From: JANOYY01 sp031418035
GTDB lineage: Bacteria > Actinomycetota > Acidimicrobiia > Acidimicrobiales > JANYDT01
Assembly (NCBI GenBank): GCA_031418035.1
Contig: JANOWU010000220.1
Span: forward strand, 1 to 53,431
Length of the DNA stretch: 53,431 nt
Direction of reading: 5' to 3'
The position numbers and the translations under genes are program-made. This document shows, piece by piece, positions 41,399 to 49,859 of the stretch (positions within the stretch are counted from its first letter, which is position 1; each line of letters starts with the position of its first letter). The notes under the pieces are model-generated. The model did no database searches, had not been told where the DNA came from, and was given only the letters and a program-made list of their open reading frames with translations.

Positions 41399-42256
41399 AT
41401 GAAGACCTCCGCCCATGACGACGTTCCGCGATTATCGGCCGGAACACTTGGCAACCTGTTTCGGTGCAGTCATCGATTGGCGGGGCGGTTGACGGAGGAA
41501 CAAACCGGTCGGCGGGGAACCGACCCGGGTATGCGTCTTTGGTCGGCACTTTCGAATGCGCTTCGTGCGGCACACGACCACGCATGGGATCTGTCGGCAC
41601 CCCTCGAGGAGGCGATCAACGATGCCCGGCTCGACACTGCGCCCGACGGGCTTTCGGTGGAGGAGTCGGCCCTGTATCGAGTGGCCATCGGTGCCTACAT
41701 TGATGCGTTCGGTGACGACGAGATTGCGGCGATTCACCCGAAGGCGGGCGAGCCGCTGCGCCGTCGGGTGCGCACACATCCGCCCTTCGACATGACCGGC
41801 CGTGCGGATTTGCTCTTCGCGTACGACGGCCGTTCCCCACTGGTTCGTCGCCTCAGCCTGCGTGGCTCACGAGACCGACGTGACGCACCCACCAACGCCG
41901 CCGCCGACCACACACACCCCGACCACACACACCCCGACCACGAAGCCTCCATCGCCGACGTCGCATTGGCAGTGCTGCTCGGCCTCGACCGAGGACCGGC
42001 CCGCAATGACGTGGTGTTGCGAAGCGAGACCCTGTGGCTGGCGGGCAATGGGCGCGTCACGCACGGCCGAGTCACCGGAGCGGACCTCTCGCGCTTTCGG
42101 AGTCGCCTCTACATCGAGGTCGAAACGGCCGTCACGACGCCGACGCCGACGCCGGGTTGGTGGTGCACCAGCTGCGAACGCCTTGCGCGATGTCCCGCCG
42201 TGAGCAGCGAGACGCCGTCTGTGCTCCTCGACCGACTCAGCGGCTCGCTCCCATGA
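41399..42256 (+). CDS. Degenerate Cas4/RecB-like PD-(D/E)XK protein with an iron-sulfur site
   Basis: 285 residues with the layout of Cas4/AddB-type iron-sulfur nucleases: C23 in LFRCSHRL and a C-terminal C256-x2-C259-x5-C265 (WWCTSCERLARC). The first metal motif remains (TGRADLLF, D137), but the following ExK is gone: where the neighbour has LRDYKTG, this has LRGSRDR. A His/Asp-rich insert DHTHPDHTHPDH (residues 170-181) follows. It is probably a structural or regulatory paralogue of the next protein. I chose the ATG at 41399; a GTG at 41384 is possible. The end overlaps the next gene by ATGA. Confidence 0.7.
   Translation: MKTSAHDDVPRLSAGTLGNLFRCSHRLAGRLTEEQTGRRGTDPGMRLWSALSNALRAAHDHAWDLSAPLEEAINDARLDTAPDGLSVEESALYRVAIGAYIDAFGDDEIAAIHPKAGEPLRRRVRTHPPFDMTGRADLLFAYDGRSPLVRRLSLRGSRDRRDAPTNAAADHTHPDHTHPDHEASIADVALAVLLGLDRGPARNDVVLRSETLWLAGNGRVTHGRVTGADLSRFRSRLYIEVETAVTTPTPTPGWWCTSCERLARCPAVSSETPSVLLDRLSGSLP
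41906..41941. repeat. 15-base tandem repeat encoding DHTHP
   Basis: GACCACACACACCCC occurs twice in frame (41906-41920 and 41921-41935), followed by GACCAC. It sits inside the degenerate nuclease gene just after the lost catalytic motif. In-frame slippage would alter the His-rich loop without breaking the protein. Confidence 0.8.
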
Positions 42257-43014
42257 CCTCGGGCAATCCGCCGACGCATGATCCGACTCTTGGCGCAGCC
42301 GTCCAGCCCGCGAGCGGTGTGCTGATCCTGAACGCCACGAGGATTCGATCGTTTCTGGCCTGCCCCCGACGCTTCTACCTTGCCTATGTTCTCGGCCTTC
42401 CGAGCAACGAGCTCGACTCCGATGCATCGGTGTTGGGTCATGCAGTTCACCGTGAGCTCCACGAGCGTCACCTTCAGGTCGATCGTCACGATGACGTGTC
42501 GGTCGTCGCCGACGACGTTCCCCACGACTCGTTCGTGACCTCGCGGGTGCAGGCCCATCAGGTGTTGTGTCCAGGCTCGGAAGGCGCAATCTACCTCGGG
42601 GGCGAAGTAGACCTTCGGTGGTTGCTCCGGTCCAAGAATCTTCTGGTGACCGGCCGCGCCGATGCGCTGTGGCGTCGCCCCGACGGCACCCTCGAGCTTC
42701 GGGACTACAAGACCGGGCATTGCCCGCAATCGCTCGACGAGGACTTCGCGGCGCAGTTGTACATGGTGCTCGCAGCAACCCATCCAAGCGCCCCACGGCA
42801 CGTGCGGGTCGTGTACGAGCAGCTTGGGCCCGCACCGAAGGCGATCACGTTGGAAGGGTCGCCTTCGCGGGTCCACGACGCCATAGCGGCGTTGCGGGCT
42901 CTTGCGGATCGGATCCGTCAGGAGCGCGATTTTCGGGCCACCCCTTCTTTGCTGAACTGCTCCCAGTGTCCATTCGCATCGCTGTGCCCCCATTCCGCCC
43001 AACACGGAGAATGA
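42253..43014 (+). CDS. Cas4/RecB-like PD-(D/E)XK nuclease with an iron-sulfur cluster
   Basis: 253 residues with all expected residues: C37 (FLACPRRFY), H64 or H66 (LGHAVH), D137 (GRADALW), D151 and K153 (LRDYKTG), Q168 (FAAQLYMVLA) and C236-x2-C239-x5-C245 (NCSQCPFASLC). This is the motif set of the Cas4/AddB branch, where the cluster stabilises the fold. An active DNA nuclease is likely. No cas genes, helicase or CRISPR array lie nearby. The ATG overlaps the upstream paralogue by four bases. Confidence 0.82.
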   Translation: MTSGNPPTHDPTLGAAVQPASGVLILNATRIRSFLACPRRFYLAYVLGLPSNELDSDASVLGHAVHRELHERHLQVDRHDDVSVVADDVPHDSFVTSRVQAHQVLCPGSEGAIYLGGEVDLRWLLRSKNLLVTGRADALWRRPDGTLELRDYKTGHCPQSLDEDFAAQLYMVLAATHPSAPRHVRVVYEQLGPAPKAITLEGSPSRVHDAIAALRALADRIRQERDFRATPSLLNCSQCPFASLCPHSAQHGE

Positions 43015-43097
43015 AAATTTTGCGTGCACTGTAGTTTTTTGCTGAAGTACTCTGGCTCGACCCAGTGTTGCGCAATCAACCAAACCGGGGGGGCCGA

Positions 43098-43730
43098 ATG
43101 TCAGAATGTGATCACCAACCGGGCAGGACCATCGTGGGCCTTCGAGAGCGCAAGAAGTTGGCGTTGCGTCACAAGATTCTCGACACGTCGGTTGGCTTGT
43201 TTCGCGCTCGCGGATACGAGGCCGTGACGGTTGATGCGATCTGTCGGGAGCTCGGCATTTCCAAGGCGACGTTCTTTCGGTACTTCACCACGAAAGACTC
43301 GATTTTGACGCAGTGTGCCGCTCGCATCTTCGAGGAGTTCGAGACGGCGGTGTTCACAGACGAACAGGGAACCCAGCCTCGCGCCGAGGCTCGCATCCGG
43401 CACTTTTTTCAGCTCGTGGGACAGCGATGCGTCGAGGATCCACACCTGGTGGCGGCAATCATCGAGTCCGGTGCGCTTGACCCGGCCCGCCACCGCGAGG
43501 GCTGGACGAAGGGCCAAGATCGCAAGACCGTGCTCCACCGGATTCTCGAAGACGGACAGCGAGCCAGTGAAATTCGTTCCCATCCCGATGCCCGCACGTC
43601 AGCGCTCTTCTTGGAGACGTCGGCACACACTGCAGTCGCCACGTGGGTGTTTGCCGGCGATGACCGTCCGCCGCAGCCTGGCTTTTCTACGATGGTGGAC
43701 ATGTTCTTTGACGGCATCGGCCGTCGCTGA
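43098..43730 (+). CDS. TetR-family transcriptional regulator
   Basis: 210 residues. The helix-turn-helix covers about residues 25-65 (VTVDAICRELGISKATFFRY). The C-terminal ligand domain is poorly conserved, as usual. The N-terminus up to residue 12 is polar. The ATG at 43098 follows a G-rich ribosome-binding site. The gene lies 83 bases after the nuclease pair. It may control that operon or the membrane genes downstream. Its ligand is unknown. Confidence 0.87.
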   Translation: MSECDHQPGRTIVGLRERKKLALRHKILDTSVGLFRARGYEAVTVDAICRELGISKATFFRYFTTKDSILTQCAARIFEEFETAVFTDEQGTQPRAEARIRHFFQLVGQRCVEDPHLVAAIIESGALDPARHREGWTKGQDRKTVLHRILEDGQRASEIRSHPDARTSALFLETSAHTAVATWVFAGDDRPPQPGFSTMVDMFFDGIGRR

Positions 43731-43765
43731 CTCTGAATCGTCGTACCCCATGAAACAATGGGGCG

Positions 43766-44167
43766 GTGGGAAACGACAGGCGGGCGGTGCGTCACGATTC
43801 GAACGACGCCGACCCGAACGACGACTGGCAGTCTGTTGTTGCGCCGAACGTTGCACGGCGAGTGCGACCTTCTCGACGGTTGCTGCTCGCTGCCGCGCTC
43901 GTGGGGGGCCTCGTCGACGGGCTCCTCGTCCGGTCGTCGCTCTCCGGGCCGCGAACGATTGCATCGATGGTATTCATGTCGGCGTTTCTGTATGCCGCGT
44001 TGGACTTCGTGACCAGGGTCCGGTTTCGCTACCGACCCGAAACAGGTAACCCGGGCGACGACGATCCGTCCCAAACCCCCAAGCCTGGCGGGTGGGCCAA
44101 CCCCACGTCCGGGCAGCAATTCAGCGAGCGGCTTCGCCGTTTGTGGAAGCCGTCGCGTCGACGCTGA
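43766..44167 (+). CDS. Small membrane protein of unknown function
   Basis: 133 residues with two likely membrane segments, near 38-58 (LLLAAALVGGLVDGLLV) and 65-82 (TIASMVFMSAFLYAALDF), flanked by basic residues. The tail is Pro/Gly-rich and ends with RLRRLWKPSRRR. I recognise no family. The GTG start is uncertain. It lies 15 bases upstream of the M23 peptidase gene, so the two are probably co-transcribed. Confidence 0.55.
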   Translation: MGNDRRAVRHDSNDADPNDDWQSVVAPNVARRVRPSRRLLLAAALVGGLVDGLLVRSSLSGPRTIASMVFMSAFLYAALDFVTRVRFRYRPETGNPGDDDPSQTPKPGGWANPTSGQQFSERLRRLWKPSRRR

Positions 44168-44182
44168 CCCGGTCCTTCGTTC

Positions 44183-45628
44183 ATGACTCGACAACCCCTC
44201 CGTTCAACCTTGCGGTCATCGGCATGGCCGGGGGCCATTGCCGTGGTGAGTTCGGCGTGTCTCCTCGCGCTGGCGGACTCACCGGCTCGGGGCCAAGACG
44301 TCGCCCCACCGACGCCCACAGCTACCATCGAAATCATCGGCACCACCGTGCCGCTCACCGTGAGTGCGCCGTCCACCGCAACCAGCACGGTTCCCCTCTC
44401 GTCGCTCCAGCCACCGAGCGTTTCTGCCACGAGTAGGTTGACGAATTCAGCCACATCGAGTCCGTCCGTGCCGACGACGCTTCCCGCTGCGACGAGCTCC
44501 GCTTCGACGAGCACTCCTGACACGCCGCTCCCTGCGACCACGCTCGCGGTCACGACCGTCCCTGCGGCCACAACGACCGCGGTCGCAACCACGACGACCG
44601 TGCTTACGACCACGACAACTCTTGCCGTCACAACGACCACGCGAGCGCCACAGGTCCCACTTGCTCAGAATCCGCTCCGCCTCGAAGACCTGTCGCGCCA
44701 ACAGCAGGAGATCCTTCGCGACAACGCACAACGGGAACAGTCGCTGGCACAGGTCATCGCCGAACAGGAACGACAACGCGAGCTTGCCCAGAGGGGCGTC
44801 GAAGCGATCGTCGACGCACCACAGAAGCCGACCTCGGTGCCACGAACCTCCGTGCCACGATCATTGATTCCACCGACCGAGGATCTGATCGACCTCCGAC
44901 GGCTCGCCGCGATCCGTGACTACGAAACAACTGCCACGAAGAACCGAGTGGTGTTGATCGGTCGCGAAAACACGTTCCTGCGAAAGGGCACCATCGAATG
45001 GTTCCGCGGGTTCGTGAACCCGGTGCAGCGTCCGTATTCGACCAGCGACACCTTCGGCGCGCCGAGAATCGGCCACCTCCATGAAGGTATCGACCTTTTC
45101 GCCGAGCGCGGCACCCCTGTGCGCTCTACCGTCGACGGTGTGATCCGAGATGTGAAGAAGACACCGATCGGCGGGCGGATCGCGTACGTGACGAGCGCCG
45201 ACGGGACGTACTATTACTATGCACACTTAGATAGATGGGCTCCTGGTTTGATGGACGGGAAGCAGGTGATCGCCGGGGAAATCATCGGGTTCGTGGGTCG
45301 TACCGGGAATGCGGAGGCCACTCCCCCACACGTGCACTTCGAGATCCATCCTCTCGGGGGCGGCCCCATCAATCCGTTCTACGTCATCGATGCGGCCCGT
45401 ACAAAGAACAAAGCCCTGTTTGAAAAATGGACGGTGCGGGTAGACGAGCTGTGCGTCATCGTTGCGAAGGAAGAGGTCGATCGAGCCAAAGCGATCGCAG
45501 CAGGGCTCCTCCCGCCAACGACGCGCACGACAACAACGAAGCCCCGTCCTTCCGCGCCAAGTACCTACGTGAGCTCGACGACAATCGCCGCAGGTGTGTG
45601 CCCCAAACCGAAAGCCGGTGGCAAATGA
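44183..45628 (+). CDS. Secreted M23 (LytM) peptidoglycan endopeptidase
   Basis: 481 residues. A signal segment near 15-36, a long Thr/Ala/Val/Pro region (about 40-155) that would reach through the wall, a short coiled coil near 165-210 and the M23 domain (about 285-400). Zinc ligands are H300 and D304 (HLHEGID) and H385 (HVHFE, H383/H385), with H348 in YYAHLD. The C-terminal Thr/Pro tail has a late cysteine. It should cut peptide cross-links. It ends with an ATGA overlap to the reductase gene. Confidence 0.9.
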   Translation: MTRQPLRSTLRSSAWPGAIAVVSSACLLALADSPARGQDVAPPTPTATIEIIGTTVPLTVSAPSTATSTVPLSSLQPPSVSATSRLTNSATSSPSVPTTLPAATSSASTSTPDTPLPATTLAVTTVPAATTTAVATTTTVLTTTTTLAVTTTTRAPQVPLAQNPLRLEDLSRQQQEILRDNAQREQSLAQVIAEQERQRELAQRGVEAIVDAPQKPTSVPRTSVPRSLIPPTEDLIDLRRLAAIRDYETTATKNRVVLIGRENTFLRKGTIEWFRGFVNPVQRPYSTSDTFGAPRIGHLHEGIDLFAERGTPVRSTVDGVIRDVKKTPIGGRIAYVTSADGTYYYYAHLDRWAPGLMDGKQVIAGEIIGFVGRTGNAEATPPHVHFEIHPLGGGPINPFYVIDAARTKNKALFEKWTVRVDELCVIVAKEEVDRAKAIAAGLLPPTTRTTTTKPRPSAPSTYVSSTTIAAGVCPKPKAGGK

Positions 45629-46161
45629 AAACGGTTGTGATCGCCGTCATCTCCCTCGACGGGTGCATCACCCGCCATGATGCCCCGGGGGCCCAGGGAT
45701 GGGCGTCGCCGGAGGATCAAGCCCATTTCCGTGCGGCCTGCGCGCCGTGCGACGTGCGCATATTTGGTTCGGGCACATACATTCCGGACCGCGACTCCAT
45801 GCGACGCGCGGTGCGCCCCGGTGTTCGCCGCATCATCCTCACCAGCGACCCGGGACGCTTTCACGACGACACGGTGCCGGGACAACTCGAGTTCAGCGCG
45901 GAAACGCCCACCGCTCTGGTGGCGCGCCTCGCCAGCGAAGGGCACGTTCGATGCGCCGTCCTCGGCGGCGGGAAAGTGTACGGATCCTTCTTGCAGTCCG
46001 GCGTCGTCGATGAGATCGAGTTGAGCGTGGAACCGGTGCTCTTCGGTTCAGGAACACGTTTCGGGGGAAGCGAACCTTTCGAGCAACGGTTTCACTTCGT
46101 TTCGATGGACAAGCTCAACGAGTCGACGTTGCTGCTTCGCTATGCGCGGCCACAGGAGTGA
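45625..46161 (+). CDS. RibD C-terminal / dihydrofolate reductase-like protein
   Basis: 178 residues. VIAVISLDGCITRHDAPG at the N-terminus, RIFGSGTYIPDRDSMR near 50-65 and AVLGGGKVYGSFLQSGVVDE near 117-136 match the RibD-C/DHFR-like reductase fold with NADPH-binding GGGK. Members reduce pyrimidine or other heterocycles, but this clade is uncharacterised. The start overlaps the M23 gene stop by four bases, an unrelated partner for such coupling. Confidence 0.83.
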   Translation: MKTVVIAVISLDGCITRHDAPGAQGWASPEDQAHFRAACAPCDVRIFGSGTYIPDRDSMRRAVRPGVRRIILTSDPGRFHDDTVPGQLEFSAETPTALVARLASEGHVRCAVLGGGKVYGSFLQSGVVDEIELSVEPVLFGSGTRFGGSEPFEQRFHFVSMDKLNESTLLLRYARPQE

Positions 46162-46171
46162 CCAGGTCCGG

Positions 46172-46918
46172 TCACCAGCGGTCGACATCGAAGCTCGCAC
46201 GAAGCGGGCCTGACGACAGATAAAAGAGCGTGGCCGACACGCTTGTAGCGAGGTTCATCGAGGAAACACCTCGCCGCATGGGCAGCCGTACCTTGCTGGC
46301 ACAGCGTTCCAGGAGTATGTCGCTGACCCCGTCACGTTCCGTCCCGAAGCACAGCACCGAGTTCGGCGCGATTGAGACGCTCGCAATGTCGTCGCCATCG
46401 GGGTCGAGCGCCACCAGAGGATTCGACAGCGATGTGACGGCATCGGTGTCGATCGGACCGACCACCGGCAGCGCAAAATGAAGGCCCGCCGAGCCACGCA
46501 GAGCATCGGGTCGCCAGGGATCAATCGTGCCGGTGGTTATCACGCCCGATGCCCCGAGTGCCGCCGATACCCGGATCGAGGCACCTACGTTGCCGAGGTG
46601 CCGCGGATCTTCGAGAAGCACACAGGGCGACGTAATGGACTTGAACGACGCGAGGTCTACGACCGGCCGCCGTGCGAAAGCAACAACGCGCGTGGGGTGT
46701 ACCTCTGAGGAAAGTGAGGCAAGGAATCCTGGGGCTACCGTCTCGAGATGAGCATCGAGCCACGGTTCGATGTCGGGAGCGAGCTGGCGCGCCAGAGTCA
46801 GCGTCTCTTCGCAACGTTCGGTATGTGCACGGAGAATGTTGGCTCCGAATCGAATCGCATGTTTCAAGGCGTGAAATCCGTCGAGTCGGACCTCTGATGT
46901 GTCACCCGACGGTGTCAT
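46172..46918 (-). CDS. SpoU/TrmH-family RNA 2'-O-methyltransferase
   Basis: 248 residues. The SPOUT knot motifs are all visible: LEDPRHLGNVGASIRVSAAL near 102-121, CFGTERDGVSD near 189-199 and MRRGVSSMNLATSVSATLF near 212-230. An N-terminal substrate-binding segment (FHALKHAIRFGANILRAH) precedes them. It methylates a ribose in tRNA or rRNA using SAM. The start shares one base with the stop of the PhnD-like gene (TGATG). Confidence 0.88.
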   Translation of the reverse strand: MTPSGDTSEVRLDGFHALKHAIRFGANILRAHTERCEETLTLARQLAPDIEPWLDAHLETVAPGFLASLSSEVHPTRVVAFARRPVVDLASFKSITSPCVLLEDPRHLGNVGASIRVSAALGASGVITTGTIDPWRPDALRGSAGLHFALPVVGPIDTDAVTSLSNPLVALDPDGDDIASVSIAPNSVLCFGTERDGVSDILLERCASKVRLPMRRGVSSMNLATSVSATLFYLSSGPLRASFDVDRW

Positions 46919-47733
46919 CAGTGTGTCGATGCGCCATGGCGAGGCAGCACGCCTTCGGCCTTCTCGACCAGCCCGACGAGGCTGGCGTAATCATGGTTGT
47001 TCAGTGGCACGAAACCTTCGATGCCAAGCGCCTCGCACGCACCTGACGCCAACGCGTCACCGATCGCTGCGACGACGCACGCACGCACGGCGTCGAGCGG
47101 GATCGGGGTTTGCGTGCGAGTGATCAACGGAGTGGCCGGTACCTCAGGTCCCAGTCCGACTATTCGTACCGCGGCAACGGCTTCGGGCCGATGACGTTCG
47201 AAGAGACGAAACGTTGCGCCATCGATCGCGGCAAAGTCACCAGCACCACCCGACACCATCGCCAGGCTCTGGCGGTGAGCGCCGCTGATGACCGGCGCCG
47301 GAAAATCGCCGCTCTCGTAACCGACTTCGGCGAGGGCCGCGCCAAGGCTGCACCACCCCGAGAGACTTTCGGGATTGTTGATCACCGGTTGCGCGTTCGC
47401 GAGGTCAGCGATCGTGCGAGGATCATCGCGTCGCACGACGAGCACGGAACGGTACCAACCATTCCCGTCCGATACTGCGCTCCACCGAAAGGTTCCGAGC
47501 ACCTGGACGTCGGCGGCGAGAGCTTCGATGTACGGCAAACCGCACGCGTGGGAGAGCGCTGTCTCGCTGTCACGCCAATGCCGCACGAGCGAGGCATGGT
47601 CGGTGAACTCGCCAAACACCGGTCGTGTCGGCCAGCCCGCGTTCGCTAGGTGTTCGACGACGTAGTCCAGCAGCGTCGACGTTGCCCACCGCAACTCGGG
47701 AAGGTCATACATCGGAAGCGTTACAACGTTCAT
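46918..47733 (-). CDS. PhnD-like phosphonate/phosphate-type solute-binding protein without signal peptide
   Basis: 271 residues with the PhnD/SsuA-type fold: LPMYDLPELRWATSTLLDYV at the N-terminus, ALSHACGLPYIEAL near 59-72, YRSVLVVRRDDPRTIADL near 93-110 and GAGDFAAIDGATFRLF near 162-177. There is no signal peptide or lipobox, and no ABC permease nearby, so it may be a cytosolic ligand-binding protein. It sits between a DUF218 gene (10 bases upstream) and a methyltransferase gene. Confidence 0.8.
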   Translation of the reverse strand: MNVVTLPMYDLPELRWATSTLLDYVVEHLANAGWPTRPVFGEFTDHASLVRHWRDSETALSHACGLPYIEALAADVQVLGTFRWSAVSDGNGWYRSVLVVRRDDPRTIADLANAQPVINNPESLSGWCSLGAALAEVGYESGDFPAPVISGAHRQSLAMVSGGAGDFAAIDGATFRLFERHRPEAVAAVRIVGLGPEVPATPLITRTQTPIPLDAVRACVVAAIGDALASGACEALGIEGFVPLNNHDYASLVGLVEKAEGVLPRHGASTH

Positions 47734-47743
47734 GGCGTACTTC

Positions 47744-48340
47744 TTAGCCGACCAGAGCAGACAGGCGACGGTAGCCGACGAGTTCGCCCAGACCTACAGC
47801 GATGCTTTCGCGCGCCAATCTCGACGGGGTACCCGCACCCCCGACCGGCGACACGAACGAGGTCAGCCCGACCTCGCGTCCGATCCCTTTGACACGAGCG
47901 GCGTGATAGCCGTCGGTCACGAACAGGACTCTCGTGACCTTCGCTCGTTTCAAAAATCGGGCCGATGCAGCGATCGACTGATAGGTGTCGCGACCCTGCA
48001 CCTCTCGTTCGATGCGCGCGTCGGGGATGCCTCGCTTGATCAGGTACTTCGCACTGACACTCGCTTCGGTCGTGGTGTCACCCTCCTGTCGTCCACCGGT
48101 AACAACGACAAGGGATTTGCGATGGGTCTTGTACAGCTCCAATGCATGATCGAGTCGGCGCCGAAGCACGGGCGACGGCCTTCCGTTGTACTGCGCCGCA
48201 CCGAGAATGATGATGGCGTCGACTCGTTCGTTGTGATCGTCGTGACGCGCTGCGGACCATACCGAGAACACGCTCAACGACGCGTATCCCACGACCACAA
48301 GGAGCACCAGACGCCGGATCCACCACCACGGACTCAACAT
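47744..48340 (-). CDS. DUF218 / YdcF-SanA family membrane protein
   Basis: 198 residues with an N-terminal membrane helix (near 9-28, RRLVLLVVVGYASLSVFSVW) and the DUF218 domain: DAIIILGAAQYNGRPSPVLR, VVVTGGRQEGDTTTEA and VTRVLFVTDGYHAARV. Members are linked to envelope or vancomycin-permeability functions in other bacteria. The ATG at 48340 is preceded by GGGG. A GTG at 48376 would leave only five bases after gltX. It belongs to the leuA-gltX run. Confidence 0.85.
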   Translation of the reverse strand: MLSPWWWIRRLVLLVVVGYASLSVFSVWSAARHDDHNERVDAIIILGAAQYNGRPSPVLRRRLDHALELYKTHRKSLVVVTGGRQEGDTTTEASVSAKYLIKRGIPDARIEREVQGRDTYQSIAASARFLKRAKVTRVLFVTDGYHAARVKGIGREVGLTSFVSPVGGAGTPSRLARESIAVGLGELVGYRRLSALVG

Positions 48341-48381
48341 CGAGACCCCGGGAATGAATCGAAGCAAACGAAACACGCGAG

Positions 48382-49776
48382 CTACAACTTTGCTCGCGCA
48401 GTGCGAAGTCGTTCGGCGACAAGGTCTCGAGGCATCAGCGCGAGCGAGTCGAACAGCGGAGGGCCCACGGTTCGGCCCGTTACCGCCACGCGCACTGGCG
48501 CCTGTGCTTTGCCGAGCTTGATTCCCTGGTCGTTGCCGAGTTGTTCGACGAGCATCTTCAACGTGTCGTGATTCCACTCCGTCGTGTCGACGACCGCCAG
48601 CATCCCATCGAGGATGGCCCGGGCGGCGTCGGTCTTCATCGTCTTCTCCCACGAGTCCGTGTCGGTCTCCGGCATCGCGAAGAAGAAGTCGACGCTTGCC
48701 GATACCTCCGACAGGAGTCGAACGCGTTCCTGAATGAGGGGCACGACCTTCGCGAACATCGGGTCGAGGCGAATCTCATCGGGCACGAAGCCTTCGCAGC
48801 GTGTGACGAACTCGTCGGTCGTAAGCGCACGGATGTACTCGGCGTTGAACGCGGTCAGCTTTGCGATATCGAAGAATGCACTCGACTTGTTCACGTCTTC
48901 GAGCCGGAACTCCTCGATCATTCTCTCTACGCTTATGATTTCCTGCTCTCCGGCCGGCATCCAACCAAGCGTTACGAGATAGTTGCGCATCGCCTCAGGC
49001 AAGATTCCCTGCGCCCGGTAGTCCTCTACCGCAACCTTGTCGCGGCGCTTGGAGAGCTTCTGACGCTTCTCGTTCACGATGACAGGAAGGTGGGCGAACA
49101 CCGGCAATGGCACGTCTGGCGCAACTGCCTGCCACAGCAGTACGGCTTTCGGGGTGTTGGGTAGATGTTCCTCCGCGCGAACGACATGACTGATGCGCAT
49201 GTCGGCATCGTCGACGACGTTGGCGAGCAGGAACATGAACCCGCCGTTGGTACGGCGGATCACGAAGTCTTCGAGCAGCGAATTCTCGAAGGTCGGATCC
49301 CCACGGATCACGTCGATAACGGTCGTCGTGCCGTCGTCGGGGGTCCGGAAGCGAACCGCGCCTTCGGTGAGTCCACGGTCCCGGCAAAAACCGTCGTACC
49401 CGCGACCCTCGCCCTCCTGGCCGTAGGCGGCGAGGTTGCGGGCTCGGGCGTCGTCGGCCGAGCACGTGCAGTAATACGCTCGTTGATCGCTGAGCAACGC
49501 ATCGACAGCCGCCGCATACAGATGGGTGCGCTCGGACTGGAAGAACGGCCCTTCGTCCCAGTCGACGCCAACCCATGACATCGCCGACAAGATTCCGGCC
49601 ACCCATTCGTCACGATTGCGTTCGGTGTCGGTGTCTTCGATACGGAGCACGAACGTGCCGCCGGTCTTGCGCGCAACGAGCCAGTTGAACAACGCCGTGC
49701 GAGCGCCTCCGACGTGGAAGTAGCCCGTCGGCGAGGGCGCGAAACGGAGCCGAGGGGTCGTGGGAGCAGCGGTCAT
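48382..49776 (-). CDS. gltX: Glutamyl-tRNA synthetase
   Basis: 464 residues. The class I signature is FAPSPTGYFHVGG (residues 12-24), and the KMSKS-type loop is KLSKR (240-244). The anticodon-binding C-terminal domain follows. It charges tRNA-Glu, and in many actinobacteria also tRNA-Gln for later amidation. It lies 83 bases after leuA on the same strand. A hairpin GTTGC/GCAAC (49845-49857) in the gap may modulate readthrough. Confidence 0.95.
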   Translation of the reverse strand: MTAAPTTPRLRFAPSPTGYFHVGGARTALFNWLVARKTGGTFVLRIEDTDTERNRDEWVAGILSAMSWVGVDWDEGPFFQSERTHLYAAAVDALLSDQRAYYCTCSADDARARNLAAYGQEGEGRGYDGFCRDRGLTEGAVRFRTPDDGTTTVIDVIRGDPTFENSLLEDFVIRRTNGGFMFLLANVVDDADMRISHVVRAEEHLPNTPKAVLLWQAVAPDVPLPVFAHLPVIVNEKRQKLSKRRDKVAVEDYRAQGILPEAMRNYLVTLGWMPAGEQEIISVERMIEEFRLEDVNKSSAFFDIAKLTAFNAEYIRALTTDEFVTRCEGFVPDEIRLDPMFAKVVPLIQERVRLLSEVSASVDFFFAMPETDTDSWEKTMKTDAARAILDGMLAVVDTTEWNHDTLKMLVEQLGNDQGIKLGKAQAPVRVAVTGRTVGPPLFDSLALMPRDLVAERLRTARAKL

Positions 49777-49859
49777 GGTGGGCCCAGGTTACCGGGACCA
49801 ACCATGACGCTGACACCACATATTCTCAGTTGCCCTCGCGGGGTGTTGCGCCGCAACGA

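Noticed and set aside
42253..43014. Cas4 as part of a CRISPR system
   Set aside because: The motifs match the Cas4/RecB branch, but no cas1, cas2 or repeat array occurs in the window.
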